Below are positions 16,391 through 26,602 of a DNA stretch of 64,000 nucleotides, one piece after another. The translations under genes and the position numbers were made by a program. The stretch covers positions 4,375,001-4,439,000 of the forward strand of contig NZ_CP015136.1 in NCBI RefSeq assembly GCF_001618865.1, given 5' to 3'. The DNA is from Luteitalea pratensis (lineage in GTDB: Bacteria > Acidobacteriota > Vicinamibacteria > Vicinamibacterales > Vicinamibacteraceae). Position 1 is the stretch's first letter, and every line of letters starts with the position of its first letter. Below the pieces are notes generated by a model. That model was not told where the DNA came from, searched no databases, and was given only the letters and a program-made list of their open reading frames with translations.

Positions 16391-19300
16391 GTGGCAAGAC
16401 GCTGCTCGCCGGCAATCTCGCCGCCGTGCCCCGACTGGCATGGCTGGAGGGCGTGGTCGAGTCGACATTGATCCGCCTGATCGCCGCCGACGACAGCTCC
16501 GTGCTGCAGGTGCGCACGAGCCGCGATCAGTGGGTGGCGCTGCATGGACGGCACGACCCGCTGCGTGACGCGAGGCGACTGATCGAGACCGCGAGGGTGC
16601 CGACGCACGACGCAATCGTGGTGCTGGTGGGCGCAGCAGGCGGACACGTGGCGGAGGTCCTGCTCGAGGAGCTGCACGCCAGGCATGTGTTGATTCTCGA
16701 GCCGCACGCGCTGTCGGCCCGCACCATGCTGGCGCGGCGCGACTGGCGGCCGGCACTTGACGCCGGACGTCTCACCCTATTGGTGGGTCCTGCCTACGCT
16801 GGTGCGTCCGACGCGTGGGCCGGGCTGGACGGCGTGGACGATTCCCGAGTCCGCGTCATCGAGGACGCGGTCCTTGCCCGGGAGCACGAACCGCTGGTGG
16901 CGCGCGCGCGCGACGTGCTCGAGCGGGTCCGTTTCGACGCCGCTGCCAACCGGAAGGCGCGCGAGGATCTGGGGGCATGCTATGCCCTGCAGACCCTGAC
17001 GAACCTTCCCGCCGTACTGCAGTCGCCCTCGCTGCAGACGCTGGCCGGTCGCGCGACCGGCTGGCCGGCCGTGATCGTGGCCGCGGGTCCGAGTCTGTGG
17101 CGCAATCTCGAGGGCAGCGGTGCGTGGCGCGATCGCGTGGTGGTGATCGCCGTCGACACCACCGTCCGTATGGCGCTCGCCCACGGCCTCGAGCCCGACT
17201 ACATCGTCGCCGTAGACCCGACGAACACGAACGGCCGTCACCTGCGCGGCCTCGGTGCGCTCGCGCGGAGCTGGCTCGTCGCCGAGGCGAGCATCGCGCC
17301 GGCAGCACTCGACGTGTGCGGCGAGCGGCGCACGTTCTTCCGGGTCGCCGACAACATCCCCTGGCCGTGGCTCGTTCGGCACGGACTCGACCTTCCACGG
17401 CTGGCCGTCTGGGGTTCGGTACTCACCGCCGCGTACTCGCTGGCGCGGCACCTGTCGTGTGCGTCGATTTCGCTGCTCGGCGCAGACCTCGCGTTCACCG
17501 ACGGGCAGCCCTACAGCCGCGGCGTGGTGTTCGAGCGGGAATGGGCACGCCAGCGGCTCGAAGGAGTCCCCCTCCGCCAGGCCTGGGCTCGGCAGCGACG
17601 CAAACGCCCCGTCGTCGAGGTGCCAGACGTCTCTGGTGGTCGCGTGCTCTCGGCTCCGCACCTGCTCGCCTTCCGCGACTGGCTGGCCGAACAGAGCGCG
17701 AGTGACGGCATCGCCGTCCGCAATGCGACAGGTCGCGGCGCGCTGATCGGGCCAGGCATCACCCAGATCAACACGAGCGAGCTCGCGACACTGCCCGCCC
17801 CGTCGGTCCGGTTCGACCCGGCGCCGACGGGCGTTGGCGACGCGTCAGGGCAGCTGGCTGCACGCCTGCGCACCGCCCTTGCGCACGACAGCCGGGAGCG
17901 CGACGGACTCGAGGCAGCGCTCGCCAGGGTCGCGAGTGCCGAGGAAACGACGGCTACGCTGACAAACATGGCGACTCGACTGGGCGCCACTTCCCGACGC
18001 GCGCAGGTGGCCTTGCCTGAGGCGCCGCTGCTGTCGGCCGCGTATCCGTGGCTCGACGAACGCCTGGTGCAGTGGTGCGCGGCGCGCGCCGGTCGGACCC
18101 CGTCATGGCTGCAACCCACCGTCGGTGAGGCCGATGCGGAGCAGCGCCTACAGCAGGCTGACACGCTGATGGCCTGGCTGTCGCGACATGGAACGCTTAC
18201 GGACACGAGCTCGACACAGACGCAGGCGCTGCCGCTCGCGTTGCCCCGCGAGGTCCGGCTGTTGATCGAACTGCCCTGGCGCCCAGACGCCGAGGCGGCC
18301 GTCCTTGGCCTGCAGGCGCTCGCTGCTGGTGAAGCCCGGGCGCGCGCGTCGCTGCCCGGCCGCTGGCGGACAGATGGGCGCGCAACAGTTGTCGCATCGT
18401 CTGGAGCCCTGGGTCCAGGCGCGCACCGTCGACAGGAGCGGGCCGCTCGCCTGGCAGCGATGGCACTCCGTACGCAATTGGCCATCTGTCGCGCCGCTGA
18501 ACGCCCTGATCCGGCGCTGCACGTGTGCGCGGCGGTGATCGACGGGTGTGTGCCCAACGCGAGTGACGAGGCGTTCGTGGTGCATGCGCGCATGGCGTTC
18601 CCAGGCGCGCAGTTGTCGGTTGCAGGGACCATTGCCAGCACGACACTGCTCAGCGCACTCGAGGGAGCACTGATGCGTGCCGACGCCACGCCGCCGCAGC
18701 CGCTCACCTTCCGATGGACGGACGGCCCTGCGCTGCACGCGCAGGTCGCCATCCGTCCGCGTCGCCGTGCATCGACGACAGCATCGCTCGACTGCCGCAT
18801 GCCGTGTGCCTGGCTGCGGCCAAGGTGGCTGACCGATCACGGTCTTCCACCCAGTCATGCCGCATCGCCGTCAAGCGACGGACGGTACGCCGTGCTGACG
18901 CCGCGTGGCGCCCGCGCCAGTGTGCTTGTCGACTCCGCGGGGCTGTCCACTCCGCTCCGCGAGTGGCCCGTCGCGCTGGTTGCGGAGCTTCAAGGTCCGC
19001 ACTGGCACGTCGCGCTCAGCCAGGAACACGACGGCCACGTCTGTGCGCGCGCGACCAACGACCCCACGACCGTCATCGGGGCGTCGATCACCGGCGTGCC
19101 GTACACGGCTGCCTGGGCTGACGACCATCGCGTTCTCGTGACCACGTCCACCGGCTTGTGGGAATGGAGGCCCGGCACTCCTGCGCGACTGGTCGTCGAC
19201 GTGCCCCCTGCTGCCATCGTCGACGTCACCCGCGACAGCGTCCGGCTCGATCCGATTCCCGTGCTGGACGGGCGCCACGAACCGCGCCGCCTCAGTGAAG

Positions 19301-19626
19301 GCTGGCGCATCGACCTGGTCGACAGCACCGTCACGCGTCAGGCGCTCGATGCCGCCGGACAGGCCTGGGGCCGAACGCAGCGTGGTGACGTCATCGCCAT
19401 CGCGCATCCCGAATCGAACCTGATCAGGTTGGACGCCGACAACACTTCGTGCTGGCTCGCATGGCACCGGCCCCGCGGCGTCGTCTGGCTCGACGAACAT
19501 CTGCTCATCTGGGGCGCAGACGGGCGAATCGCGTTGGTTCGCGACGCGTGGTCGACCGTGACCTCTGCTCTCACCGGTGCTTCGCCGGCCCTTCAACTGG
19601 CGATGCACGAAGGACGGGAGTCATGA
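16387..19626 (+). CDS. Maf/MptE-like (DUF115) protein with a propeller-like C-terminal region
   Basis: 1079 residues from a GTG overlapping the previous stop. Residues about 200-420 match the MptE-like/MAF_flag10 domain (PF01973). WPAVIVAAGPSLWRNLE (about 225-240) is its nucleotide-sugar loop, followed by VVVIAVDTTVRMALAHGLEPD, YIVAVDP and ISLLGADLAFTDGQPYS. Maf proteins modify flagellin with nonulosonic sugars in the cytoplasm before export. The middle (about 430-780) is mostly helical. The last 250 residues look like a beta-propeller: repeated short strands such as DGRYAVLTPRG, TAAWADDHRVLVTTSTGLWEW and GVVWLDEHLLIWGADGRIALV. Typical Maf proteins are 600-700 residues and lack this part. It is flanked by glycosyltransferase genes, all with 4-nt overlaps. 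Confidence 0.82.
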   Translation: MSGKTLLAGNLAAVPRLAWLEGVVESTLIRLIAADDSSVLQVRTSRDQWVALHGRHDPLRDARRLIETARVPTHDAIVVLVGAAGGHVAEVLLEELHARHVLILEPHALSARTMLARRDWRPALDAGRLTLLVGPAYAGASDAWAGLDGVDDSRVRVIEDAVLAREHEPLVARARDVLERVRFDAAANRKAREDLGACYALQTLTNLPAVLQSPSLQTLAGRATGWPAVIVAAGPSLWRNLEGSGAWRDRVVVIAVDTTVRMALAHGLEPDYIVAVDPTNTNGRHLRGLGALARSWLVAEASIAPAALDVCGERRTFFRVADNIPWPWLVRHGLDLPRLAVWGSVLTAAYSLARHLSCASISLLGADLAFTDGQPYSRGVVFEREWARQRLEGVPLRQAWARQRRKRPVVEVPDVSGGRVLSAPHLLAFRDWLAEQSASDGIAVRNATGRGALIGPGITQINTSELATLPAPSVRFDPAPTGVGDASGQLAARLRTALAHDSRERDGLEAALARVASAEETTATLTNMATRLGATSRRAQVALPEAPLLSAAYPWLDERLVQWCAARAGRTPSWLQPTVGEADAEQRLQQADTLMAWLSRHGTLTDTSSTQTQALPLALPREVRLLIELPWRPDAEAAVLGLQALAAGEARARASLPGRWRTDGRATVVASSGALGPGAHRRQERAARLAAMALRTQLAICRAAERPDPALHVCAAVIDGCVPNASDEAFVVHARMAFPGAQLSVAGTIASTTLLSALEGALMRADATPPQPLTFRWTDGPALHAQVAIRPRRRASTTASLDCRMPCAWLRPRWLTDHGLPPSHAASPSSDGRYAVLTPRGARASVLVDSAGLSTPLREWPVALVAELQGPHWHVALSQEHDGHVCARATNDPTTVIGASITGVPYTAAWADDHRVLVTTSTGLWEWRPGTPARLVVDVPPAAIVDVTRDSVRLDPIPVLDGRHEPRRLSEGWRIDLVDSTVTRQALDAAGQAWGRTQRGDVIAIAHPESNLIRLDADNTSCWLAWHRPRGVVWLDEHLLIWGADGRIALVRDAWSTVTSALTGASPALQLAMHEGRES

Positions 19627-21659
19627 GTGGTGCCGGTCTCGAGATCGTGTTCGATCTCACGACCAGCGTCCACGCCGGCAAGCGAAGTGCCGGCATGAGC
19701 CGGGTCGAGAACGCGCTCGCACAGGCGTTGGCAGACGTGCACACCGGACCGCTCGGGTACGTGGCGTGGGACGCCACGAATGGCGCGGTCGTCGACCTCC
19801 CTGCGCCGGACAGCGCGGCCGCGGCAGCACGAATCGGTGATGTCCGCCAGCGCGTGCTACTGGTCACGGGTGGCGGCTGGATGTCCAACGCGCCGTACCT
19901 GCACGCGCTGCGGCGCTGGCGTGACGCAAACGGCGCGGCGCTCGTTGCCGTCGTGCACGACGTGCTGCCGATCATCCGTCCGCACTGGTTCCCGGCACGA
20001 GAGTCGGGGCGCAACTCGGCCAACATCGCGACGATGCTGGCGCTCGCCGACGGCATCCTGACGTACTCGACCTCGACGAGCGACGACCTGACCGATGCAA
20101 CCAGGCGCCTCCACCTCTTCCCGGTCGAGGCGCGGCGCATCACGCTCGGTATCGAGATGTCGGTGACGACGCCGACCGAGGTCCCGCCGGCGCTTGCGCG
20201 GCTCGTCGATCGGCCGTTCGTCCTGTTCGTGAGCACCATCACGTTTCGCAAGCGACACGAGTTCCTCTGTGACGTATGGCGGGTAGTGGTGCAGGCGCTG
20301 GGCGCACGTGCCCCACGGCTGCTGCTGGTCGGCCGCACTGCCCCCGACGGCGCCGCCGTTGCCGACCGCATCCGCCGCGACCCGGCGTTGCACGACCACG
20401 TCGTCCATCTCGATGACGTGGACGATGAGGCGCTGGCGTGGTGCTACCGGCACTGCCTGTTCACGACGTACCCGTCGCTGTACGAGGGCTGGGGCCTGCC
20501 CGTGAGCGAGAGCCTGGCGCACGGCAAGGTCTGCGTTGCAGCCAACACGTCGTCGCTACGGGAAGCCGCGGCCGGCGTCTTTCCGCTCCTGGACCCCTAC
20601 GATCACGTGGCCTGGTGTGGTCTCGTCGAGCAGCTCTCAAGGCAGCCGGAGGCTCTGGCCGCGCGCGAGGCCGCGATACGCGAACATCGGACCCTGCCGA
20701 CGTGGATTGACGCGGCTCACTCGGTGCTGGCGGCTCTTTCAACTCCGTTTGCTGCCCGCGCTCCTCTCCCCCCAGTGCCATGTCTCGATGACCTTGTCGT
20801 CTGGCGCGAGGGCTGTGACCTAAGCGGGGAAGGCGAGGTGAGTCTCACGCATCACGCGCGCCTGGGTGTGCTGATCGACGACGCAATGCGCGAAGCTGGC
20901 GTCGCGATCAGCGCGACGGCGGCGGGTGTCACAGGAACGCTCGCAATGGCCATCGGCGGCATACCGGCCGCGACCTGGGATATCGGGCCTTTGGCCAGCC
21001 GCCACGAGTTGCACGTGCCCCCGCTTGCACTCGTCGAGCGCGCGGTCCTTGACATCGAAACGACCTTCACGAGCGCCGTACCTGGCGACGCTGCCACAGC
21101 CGTTACGCTGGCCGACGTGCGATTGCGCGCGCTGTCGGACCAGGAGCGCACCATCGCCGTCGCGCGGCAGCGGATCGGCTGGACGGTGGGCGACGTCCTC
21201 GCCTTCGGTTCAGGACAGCGTGGGCTCCTGTTGCTGCAAGAGGGGTGGAATACACCCGCACACTGGGGCGTCTGGAGCGAAGGGCCGGCCGCTCAACTCA
21301 CGTTCGCCCCGCTTCCTGCCGGTGGCCGCCGCCTTTACCTGCGGGCGTGGGGACGTGCGTTCGTGATGCCCCAGGCCCCGACGATCAGCGTCGAGGTCCT
21401 GGTCGACGATCGGGTCATGGACACGTGGCACTTCCGTCATCCCCACGACGAGCGCCCGGTCGAACGGATCGTGGCCTTCCCCACGACCGGCCGACCCGTG
21501 ACGGTGACTTTACGCATCCCGGACTGCCGTTCACCAGAGTCACTGGGTCTCGGGACGGACACGCGTCGTCTCGGCTTCGGATTGATGTGCGCGCAGTTGA
21601 CCGCGACCAAGCCCACGCCCGGCGATCGCCCGTGGCGAGTTCGCGACGCGTTGTCCTGA
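19623..21659 (+). CDS. glycosyltransferase (family 4) with an extra C-terminal beta domain
   Basis: 678 residues, ATG overlapping the Maf stop (ATGA). The first 400 residues are GT4. FDLTTSVHAGKRSAGMSRVENAL opens it, FVLFVSTITFRKRHEFLCDVWR starts the second lobe, and TYPSLYEGWGLPVSESLAHGKVCVAANTSSLRE carries the donor motif. Residues about 530-670 form a beta-rich segment ending in ESLGLGTDTRRLGFGLMCAQL, a signature seen at the ends of other polysaccharide glycosyltransferases; it may bind carbohydrate. Last gene of the plus-strand operon. It faces the giant glycosyltransferase gene with 119 nt between them. Confidence 0.87.
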   Translation: MSGAGLEIVFDLTTSVHAGKRSAGMSRVENALAQALADVHTGPLGYVAWDATNGAVVDLPAPDSAAAAARIGDVRQRVLLVTGGGWMSNAPYLHALRRWRDANGAALVAVVHDVLPIIRPHWFPARESGRNSANIATMLALADGILTYSTSTSDDLTDATRRLHLFPVEARRITLGIEMSVTTPTEVPPALARLVDRPFVLFVSTITFRKRHEFLCDVWRVVVQALGARAPRLLLVGRTAPDGAAVADRIRRDPALHDHVVHLDDVDDEALAWCYRHCLFTTYPSLYEGWGLPVSESLAHGKVCVAANTSSLREAAAGVFPLLDPYDHVAWCGLVEQLSRQPEALAAREAAIREHRTLPTWIDAAHSVLAALSTPFAARAPLPPVPCLDDLVVWREGCDLSGEGEVSLTHHARLGVLIDDAMREAGVAISATAAGVTGTLAMAIGGIPAATWDIGPLASRHELHVPPLALVERAVLDIETTFTSAVPGDAATAVTLADVRLRALSDQERTIAVARQRIGWTVGDVLAFGSGQRGLLLLQEGWNTPAHWGVWSEGPAAQLTFAPLPAGGRRLYLRAWGRAFVMPQAPTISVEVLVDDRVMDTWHFRHPHDERPVERIVAFPTTGRPVTVTLRIPDCRSPESLGLGTDTRRLGFGLMCAQLTATKPTPGDRPWRVRDALS

Positions 21660-21729
21660 GCGCGCCGGCGATGCCCTTCAGCTGGGCAAACGCAACGTGT
21701 GCGGCGCCCTGGGATCCCACGCGGCGGCT

Positions 21730-21752
21730 CGTGGTGCCAGGTCTTCACCACG
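21730..21752. terminator. hairpin between convergent glycosyltransferase genes
   Basis: CGTGGTG and CACCACG (7 bp, 9-nt loop) lie midway between the two convergent stops. There is no T-run, so termination is only a guess from position. Confidence 0.3.
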
Positions 21753-21778
21753 GCGTGACGGCTCCACGCGGGCGCAGT

Positions 21779-24700
21779 TCAGGACTGCGAGTCGAGACGT
21801 GCCTCGAGGGCGCGCGCACCGGCATGATCCGGCACTTCGCCGAGCACAAGCGCCAGGTGGCGACGAGCGGACTCGATGTCACCTCGCCCCGCCATGAGGC
21901 GCGCGAGGTGGAAGTGGCTGCCGCTGCGCAGGTCGGCAGAGGACGCTTCCCTCGCCACCCGCGCGAAGTGCAGCACGGCGTCGTCGACGCGGCCGGCCCG
22001 CGCCAGCACGGAGGCGAGGTTGTATCGGGCGAGTGTCCAGCCAGCGCGGTAGCTACACGCACGTTCGTACGCGGCGATGGCCTGTTCCAACCTGCCGGCC
22101 TGCTCCTCCGTCCGGGCCTCGATCAGCGCCAGCCAGGCCTGCGCCGCGCGATGGTCCGGCGTCGTCGCGAGGGACGCGTGAAAATGTGGCGCGGCCACCT
22201 CGGGCAATCCTTCCTGCATCGCCAACTCGCCAAGATGGAACCGGACACCCGCGCGAAGCGTTGTGTCCGGTGTCTCGACGATGGACTCGAAGAGGCGACG
22301 GGCATGCGGGCGCTTGTTCAAGCGCGCGAGCAGGGACGCGCGATTGTAGACAGGCTCGTGCCAGCCGCGCCGTGCCCGCGCAGCGACGAGGTACGCCTCC
22401 AGGGCGCGCTCGTGCTGGCCATCCGCTTCGGCGCGACGGCCGCGCCTGAGCGCCTCGTCTGCATCCGGCGCCAGTACCTGGAGTCGCTCCCGGACCCAGC
22501 GTGCCGTGCGCTCCGGAAACCATGTCGAGGCGATCGACGCGCGCGCGGCGGCGCCCTTGCGACGCGCCTCCTCGGGGTGATCGAAAGCCTGCCGCATCAG
22601 GGCAGCGGTATGGCCGACCGACGGCTCCGCCCAGCGCTGGGACGTGCGGTAGAACGGGCTACGTGCCGCCTGCGCCGCATCCACCGGCACGATGGCGTCC
22701 ACGTCGATGAGCCACCCGGTCTCGTCGGTGACGAAGTCCAGGTGCCCGCTCCAGCGGGTCGCGATCACCGGCACACCGGAGGCCATCGCCTCCATGAAGG
22801 GCAGGCCGAGTCCCTCGCCTCGCGTCGGCAGCACGAACACGGCCGCAGCCCGATAGAGCCGCACCATCTCCGCGTCCGTGAGTGCATCGGGCAGCATGAT
22901 GATCGGCGGGATCTCGTCGTGCGTCCGGCCGATCGAGGCCAACAGAGTATCGATCTCCGCCGTCACGTTCTCTTTGCGGCGGCTCGACGTGCGCAGGACG
23001 AGGCACACATCGTCAGCTGCGGTGAACGCACGCGCATAGGCCTCGACGAGCACGTCCCAACCCTTCCTGAGGGACCAGTCGAACGTGGCGAGGAACACGA
23101 AGCCGCGTCGACCCGCGATCGGCAACGGTGTGACGCGGCCCGGATCGAAACGCGCCGCGTCGATGCCTGTCGGCAGCACATGGATACGATCCGGCGACAG
23201 GCCCGCGTCCAGGAACAGATCGCGCACGAACCGGCTGGGCACCCAGAGTTCATCGAGCTCGGCGCAGGCATCAGCCCAGCCGACAGGTAGTGGGTCGCAC
23301 TCGAAATGCGTCAGGCCCACATACGCGCGGTAGCCTGGATGCTCCTCCCGACGCTGACGGAACACACTGGCGCCTGACCAGTCGGTTGGCGTGTAGAAAC
23401 TGACGTGCACGTCGCGGCGGCTGACGCGACGAAGCAGGCGCTGCCAGCGCTCGACGTCAGGTGCTTCCGGCGCCAGCATCTGCGCGCGCACCGCCGGCAC
23501 GTCGTCGCGCGTGCACAACTGCACGGAGAGCCCGCCGGACGCGAGGGCTCGCGTCAGGTAGCGACTGTGCGCGGCATATCCCGTCGTGTTGAAGAACGGT
23601 CCATCCCAGAGCAGCGTCGGTATCCAGGCGCCCGACTCGTCGGGGGGCGGCACCGAAGCCAGACCGACGGGACGCAGGGCGCGACGAGCCGAAATCCGCA
23701 GTCCCCAGCCCGGCTCTTGTCGCGTGACGCGTTCGAAGCCCGCGGCGGCGAGCAGTCGTGTCACGAGCGTTTCGTCGAGCACGGCGCCGTGGAAGTTCTC
23801 CGGGTAGTCCTGGCCACCGAACATCTTGACCATCGCCCACGCGGACGCGTCGTAGCCTGCCAGCGCCCGGGCCGCATCGTCGCGCAGTGCCCTCTCGAGA
23901 TGCGTGTCGGCACGGCCCTCCAGGTACTGCCGGCAGAGATACTCGAAGTCAGGCGTCCACAGGTCGAGCGTCCCGTGCGGCTTGAGGATGCGCGCCCATT
24001 CGCGTAGCACGGAGTCCACCTCACGCCACGGCACGTGCTCGAGGCAATTACGCGACGAGACGTGGTCGAACGTCGCGTCCGGGAACGGGAGCGGCGAGCG
24101 GATGTCGGCCACGTGGTCCACACCCGGCAGGTCGGCACGCGCATCGAGGTGCTCGTGATCCGGGAGCGGCGCGGAGCCACTGCCGATTTCCAGCGCGCGC
24201 CGTGGTGGCGGCGTCCAGCCGCCGGCATCGATGCCTCGAGCCGCCAGCGCCGTGCCGTACGCGCGTGCGGTATCCCGCGCCGCGTGTTGCCATGTGAGGG
24301 CGCGGGCGATCCAGGCCCGCATGTCGCGGGCTCGTGAGCCGCCGTCCCGGTCGTGCCACGCGTCGAGCACCGCGCGGCGGATGTCTCGCCAGTCCGACGG
24401 ATCGCAATAGCGCGCCAGCGGCCCGAGCGATTCGCGTTCCCCGGACCGATCGCTGAGGACCAGCGAGGCACCGGCAGACGCGGCCTCGAGTGCAGAGAGC
24501 GGCATGCCCTCGCTCCAGCTCGGAAGCGCAAACACCCGTGCGCCGGCCAGCGCGGACGCCAATAGCGGGTCGTCATGCACAATCCGCGGCACGAAATGCA
24601 CACGCGAGCCCCCCGCGGCCTGGACGAGCATCTGATAGTCAGGCTTGGGCGTGTCGCCGATCAGTACGAGATCGAGTCCCGTCTCGCGCAGCGCATGGGC

Positions 24701-26602
24701 CAGAAGCAACTGGTTCTTGCGCGGCTCGACACGACCCACACACAACACGTATTCACCGATACCGAGATGCTCGCGGAAGGCCGCCCCGCCGTCGTCGGCA
24801 CGCCAGTCCAGGTCGACCCCGTTGTGCACGAGTGTACAGGGGCGAGTCAACGCGCCGAACTGATCGAGCAGGTCGATTTCGCGCGTGCTCAACACCAGCA
24901 GGTGATCGGCGAGACTCGTGATCTCGCGTACCGTCGCAGGCCATGCCTCCCATGCTGGCGAAAGCGCCGCGCCGAGCGCGCGCCGGTCGTCCATCGGCGT
25001 GGCGTGCAGCCGGGCGAGTTCGCGTTCGACGACATCGGGCGTGTGTCCGGCCCGGAACACCGGCAGGATCGTCCGCTGCGACCAGAGGCCCTCGAACAGG
25101 TCGAGCAGGATCGGCGAGAAGACAATGGGGACGCCCGCCGCACGGACGTGCGCGAGCTGAAGACGCGCCGATTCCGGCTCCCACACATTGAACGCGTGGA
25201 CGACATCGTACCCGTTGACGTGGGGACATTCGCTGGTCGCGACATCGGCGTCAATACCGAAGCCTGCCAGCGCCTGCTGCATCTGCCGGACGCGGATCGA
25301 TGGACCGCCCGTGGGAGCGATCGTCTCCGGGGCATGAAGCGCCAGCAGCACCCGCAGCCGCGGCGTGCTCGCCGTGGCGGGTTCGGCGGCGTCCACCGTC
25401 GCCGACGGTGGACCCAGCCGTGACGCCGACGCCAGCAGTTCACCGAAGATGCGGTCGTGATCGGCGGCCCAGGCATCCCAGGTGCGGTGCGCCACCGACT
25501 GCCGCAGGCCCTGGCGTCGTCCCACCAGTTCACGCAGCACCCGCCGCAGGTCATTGGGGTCGTCGCGCTCGTACGCGATGTGCGGGTACTCGTCGACGAA
25601 GCCGACGTCGGGTGCAATGACCTCCACACCGCTCGCGAGTGCCTCGAGCACCGACATCGGGCCACCCTCGTACCGTGCCGGCACGAGGATGTAGTCCATC
25701 TCGCGGTAGAAGGCCGGCAGGTCCGCGTCGGCGACGTGACGGCCAGGTCGAGGCCAGCCGCTTCCGGTGAAGTGCCATTCGATACCGGGTTCGTCCATGA
25801 CTGCTGCGACGAGCGCCTCGCCCTTCCGGCCCGTGTGGTAGGCCCGGCCGGCGACGCCGATGCGGACGCGGGGCTGGAAGCGATCGAGGTCGACGCCGGG
25901 CGTCACCAGGCGCACGTCTCGCGCTCCCGCCTCACGCAGGCGCGTCGCGTATCGTGCCGCCATGCAGAGGGCGACGTCGACGCGACGGCCCGCCTCGAAG
26001 AAGCGATCGGCCGCCGCCGGCACATCGTCTTCGACGTGGGTGAAGAATGCGGCCTCCAGTCCGGCGCCGCCCCTGGCCGCAGGCATCGCCGAGTAATTCA
26101 CGTAGTAGGTCAGACGCGCCCGCCCCGTGGGCGCGTCGACGATCCTCGCGTAAGACAGTCTCGACTCGAGTTCGCGTGCGCACCGCTCGAGAATCCAGCC
26201 GCGGTCGGCGAGCACGATCTCGACGGCCGTCTCACCGGATGCGTGAGTGAGTCGAGGAGTCGGCCGGGGCCGTGGTGCCGGCGAGGGCGCGGGACGCGGC
26301 TGCGTCGGCACGACGGCGGCGCGCACCTGGTCGAGGCTGGTCACGACGCGGGAGGCGATGCCGAGGTCGACCAGTTGCCTGGCGATGGCAGGCGCATACA
26401 TCGACGTCAACCACACGACGGCGATGTCGGCAAAGGCCTCGCGCGACGGCTCGCGCACCGGCACGCCGTCGATCTCGCTGCCCCACCGGGAGGCGTCGTT
26501 GTCGAAGACGCAGGTGGCGCGGAGTCCCGCCGCGGCCAGGGCAGCCAATCCCTGTCGGCCGAACGATCCCGCGCCGAAGAGCGCGATCAGGCCTGGTCCC
26601 AT
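21779..26602 (-). CDS. 1607-residue multidomain protein: three glycosyltransferase modules, methyltransferase, TPR
   Basis: ATG at 26602 overlaps the end of nadE by 16 nt. Approximate layout: residues 1-105 Rossmann-like (LIALFGAGSFGRQG), similar to the N-terminal part of PglD-type sugar acyltransferases; 120-410 GT4-like module (EGGPMSVLEALASGVEVIA near 314); 430-790 GT4 module (YVLCVGRVEPRKNQ near 622, SEGMPLSALEAASAG near 700); 800-985 class-I methyltransferase (ALEIGSGSAPLPDHEHLDA near 804, then NCLEHVPW and LKPHGTLDLWTPD); 995-1370 GT4 module (LPTRGEGLGLPFMEAMASG near 1264); 1385-1607 TPR repeats (HEPVYNRASLLARLNKRP, WTLARYNLASVLARAGRVDDA). No membrane span. A processive or stepwise glycan builder with a capping methyltransferase is plausible. 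The reading frame is open further upstream, but that part lies inside nadE. Confidence 0.85.
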   Translation of the reverse strand: MGPGLIALFGAGSFGRQGLAALAAAGLRATCVFDNDASRWGSEIDGVPVREPSREAFADIAVVWLTSMYAPAIARQLVDLGIASRVVTSLDQVRAAVVPTQPRPAPSPAPRPRPTPRLTHASGETAVEIVLADRGWILERCARELESRLSYARIVDAPTGRARLTYYVNYSAMPAARGGAGLEAAFFTHVEDDVPAAADRFFEAGRRVDVALCMAARYATRLREAGARDVRLVTPGVDLDRFQPRVRIGVAGRAYHTGRKGEALVAAVMDEPGIEWHFTGSGWPRPGRHVADADLPAFYREMDYILVPARYEGGPMSVLEALASGVEVIAPDVGFVDEYPHIAYERDDPNDLRRVLRELVGRRQGLRQSVAHRTWDAWAADHDRIFGELLASASRLGPPSATVDAAEPATASTPRLRVLLALHAPETIAPTGGPSIRVRQMQQALAGFGIDADVATSECPHVNGYDVVHAFNVWEPESARLQLAHVRAAGVPIVFSPILLDLFEGLWSQRTILPVFRAGHTPDVVERELARLHATPMDDRRALGAALSPAWEAWPATVREITSLADHLLVLSTREIDLLDQFGALTRPCTLVHNGVDLDWRADDGGAAFREHLGIGEYVLCVGRVEPRKNQLLLAHALRETGLDLVLIGDTPKPDYQMLVQAAGGSRVHFVPRIVHDDPLLASALAGARVFALPSWSEGMPLSALEAASAGASLVLSDRSGERESLGPLARYCDPSDWRDIRRAVLDAWHDRDGGSRARDMRAWIARALTWQHAARDTARAYGTALAARGIDAGGWTPPPRRALEIGSGSAPLPDHEHLDARADLPGVDHVADIRSPLPFPDATFDHVSSRNCLEHVPWREVDSVLREWARILKPHGTLDLWTPDFEYLCRQYLEGRADTHLERALRDDAARALAGYDASAWAMVKMFGGQDYPENFHGAVLDETLVTRLLAAAGFERVTRQEPGWGLRISARRALRPVGLASVPPPDESGAWIPTLLWDGPFFNTTGYAAHSRYLTRALASGGLSVQLCTRDDVPAVRAQMLAPEAPDVERWQRLLRRVSRRDVHVSFYTPTDWSGASVFRQRREEHPGYRAYVGLTHFECDPLPVGWADACAELDELWVPSRFVRDLFLDAGLSPDRIHVLPTGIDAARFDPGRVTPLPIAGRRGFVFLATFDWSLRKGWDVLVEAYARAFTAADDVCLVLRTSSRRKENVTAEIDTLLASIGRTHDEIPPIIMLPDALTDAEMVRLYRAAAVFVLPTRGEGLGLPFMEAMASGVPVIATRWSGHLDFVTDETGWLIDVDAIVPVDAAQAARSPFYRTSQRWAEPSVGHTAALMRQAFDHPEEARRKGAAARASIASTWFPERTARWVRERLQVLAPDADEALRRGRRAEADGQHERALEAYLVAARARRGWHEPVYNRASLLARLNKRPHARRLFESIVETPDTTLRAGVRFHLGELAMQEGLPEVAAPHFHASLATTPDHRAAQAWLALIEARTEEQAGRLEQAIAAYERACSYRAGWTLARYNLASVLARAGRVDDAVLHFARVAREASSADLRSGSHFHLARLMAGRGDIESARRHLALVLGEVPDHAGARALEARLDSQS

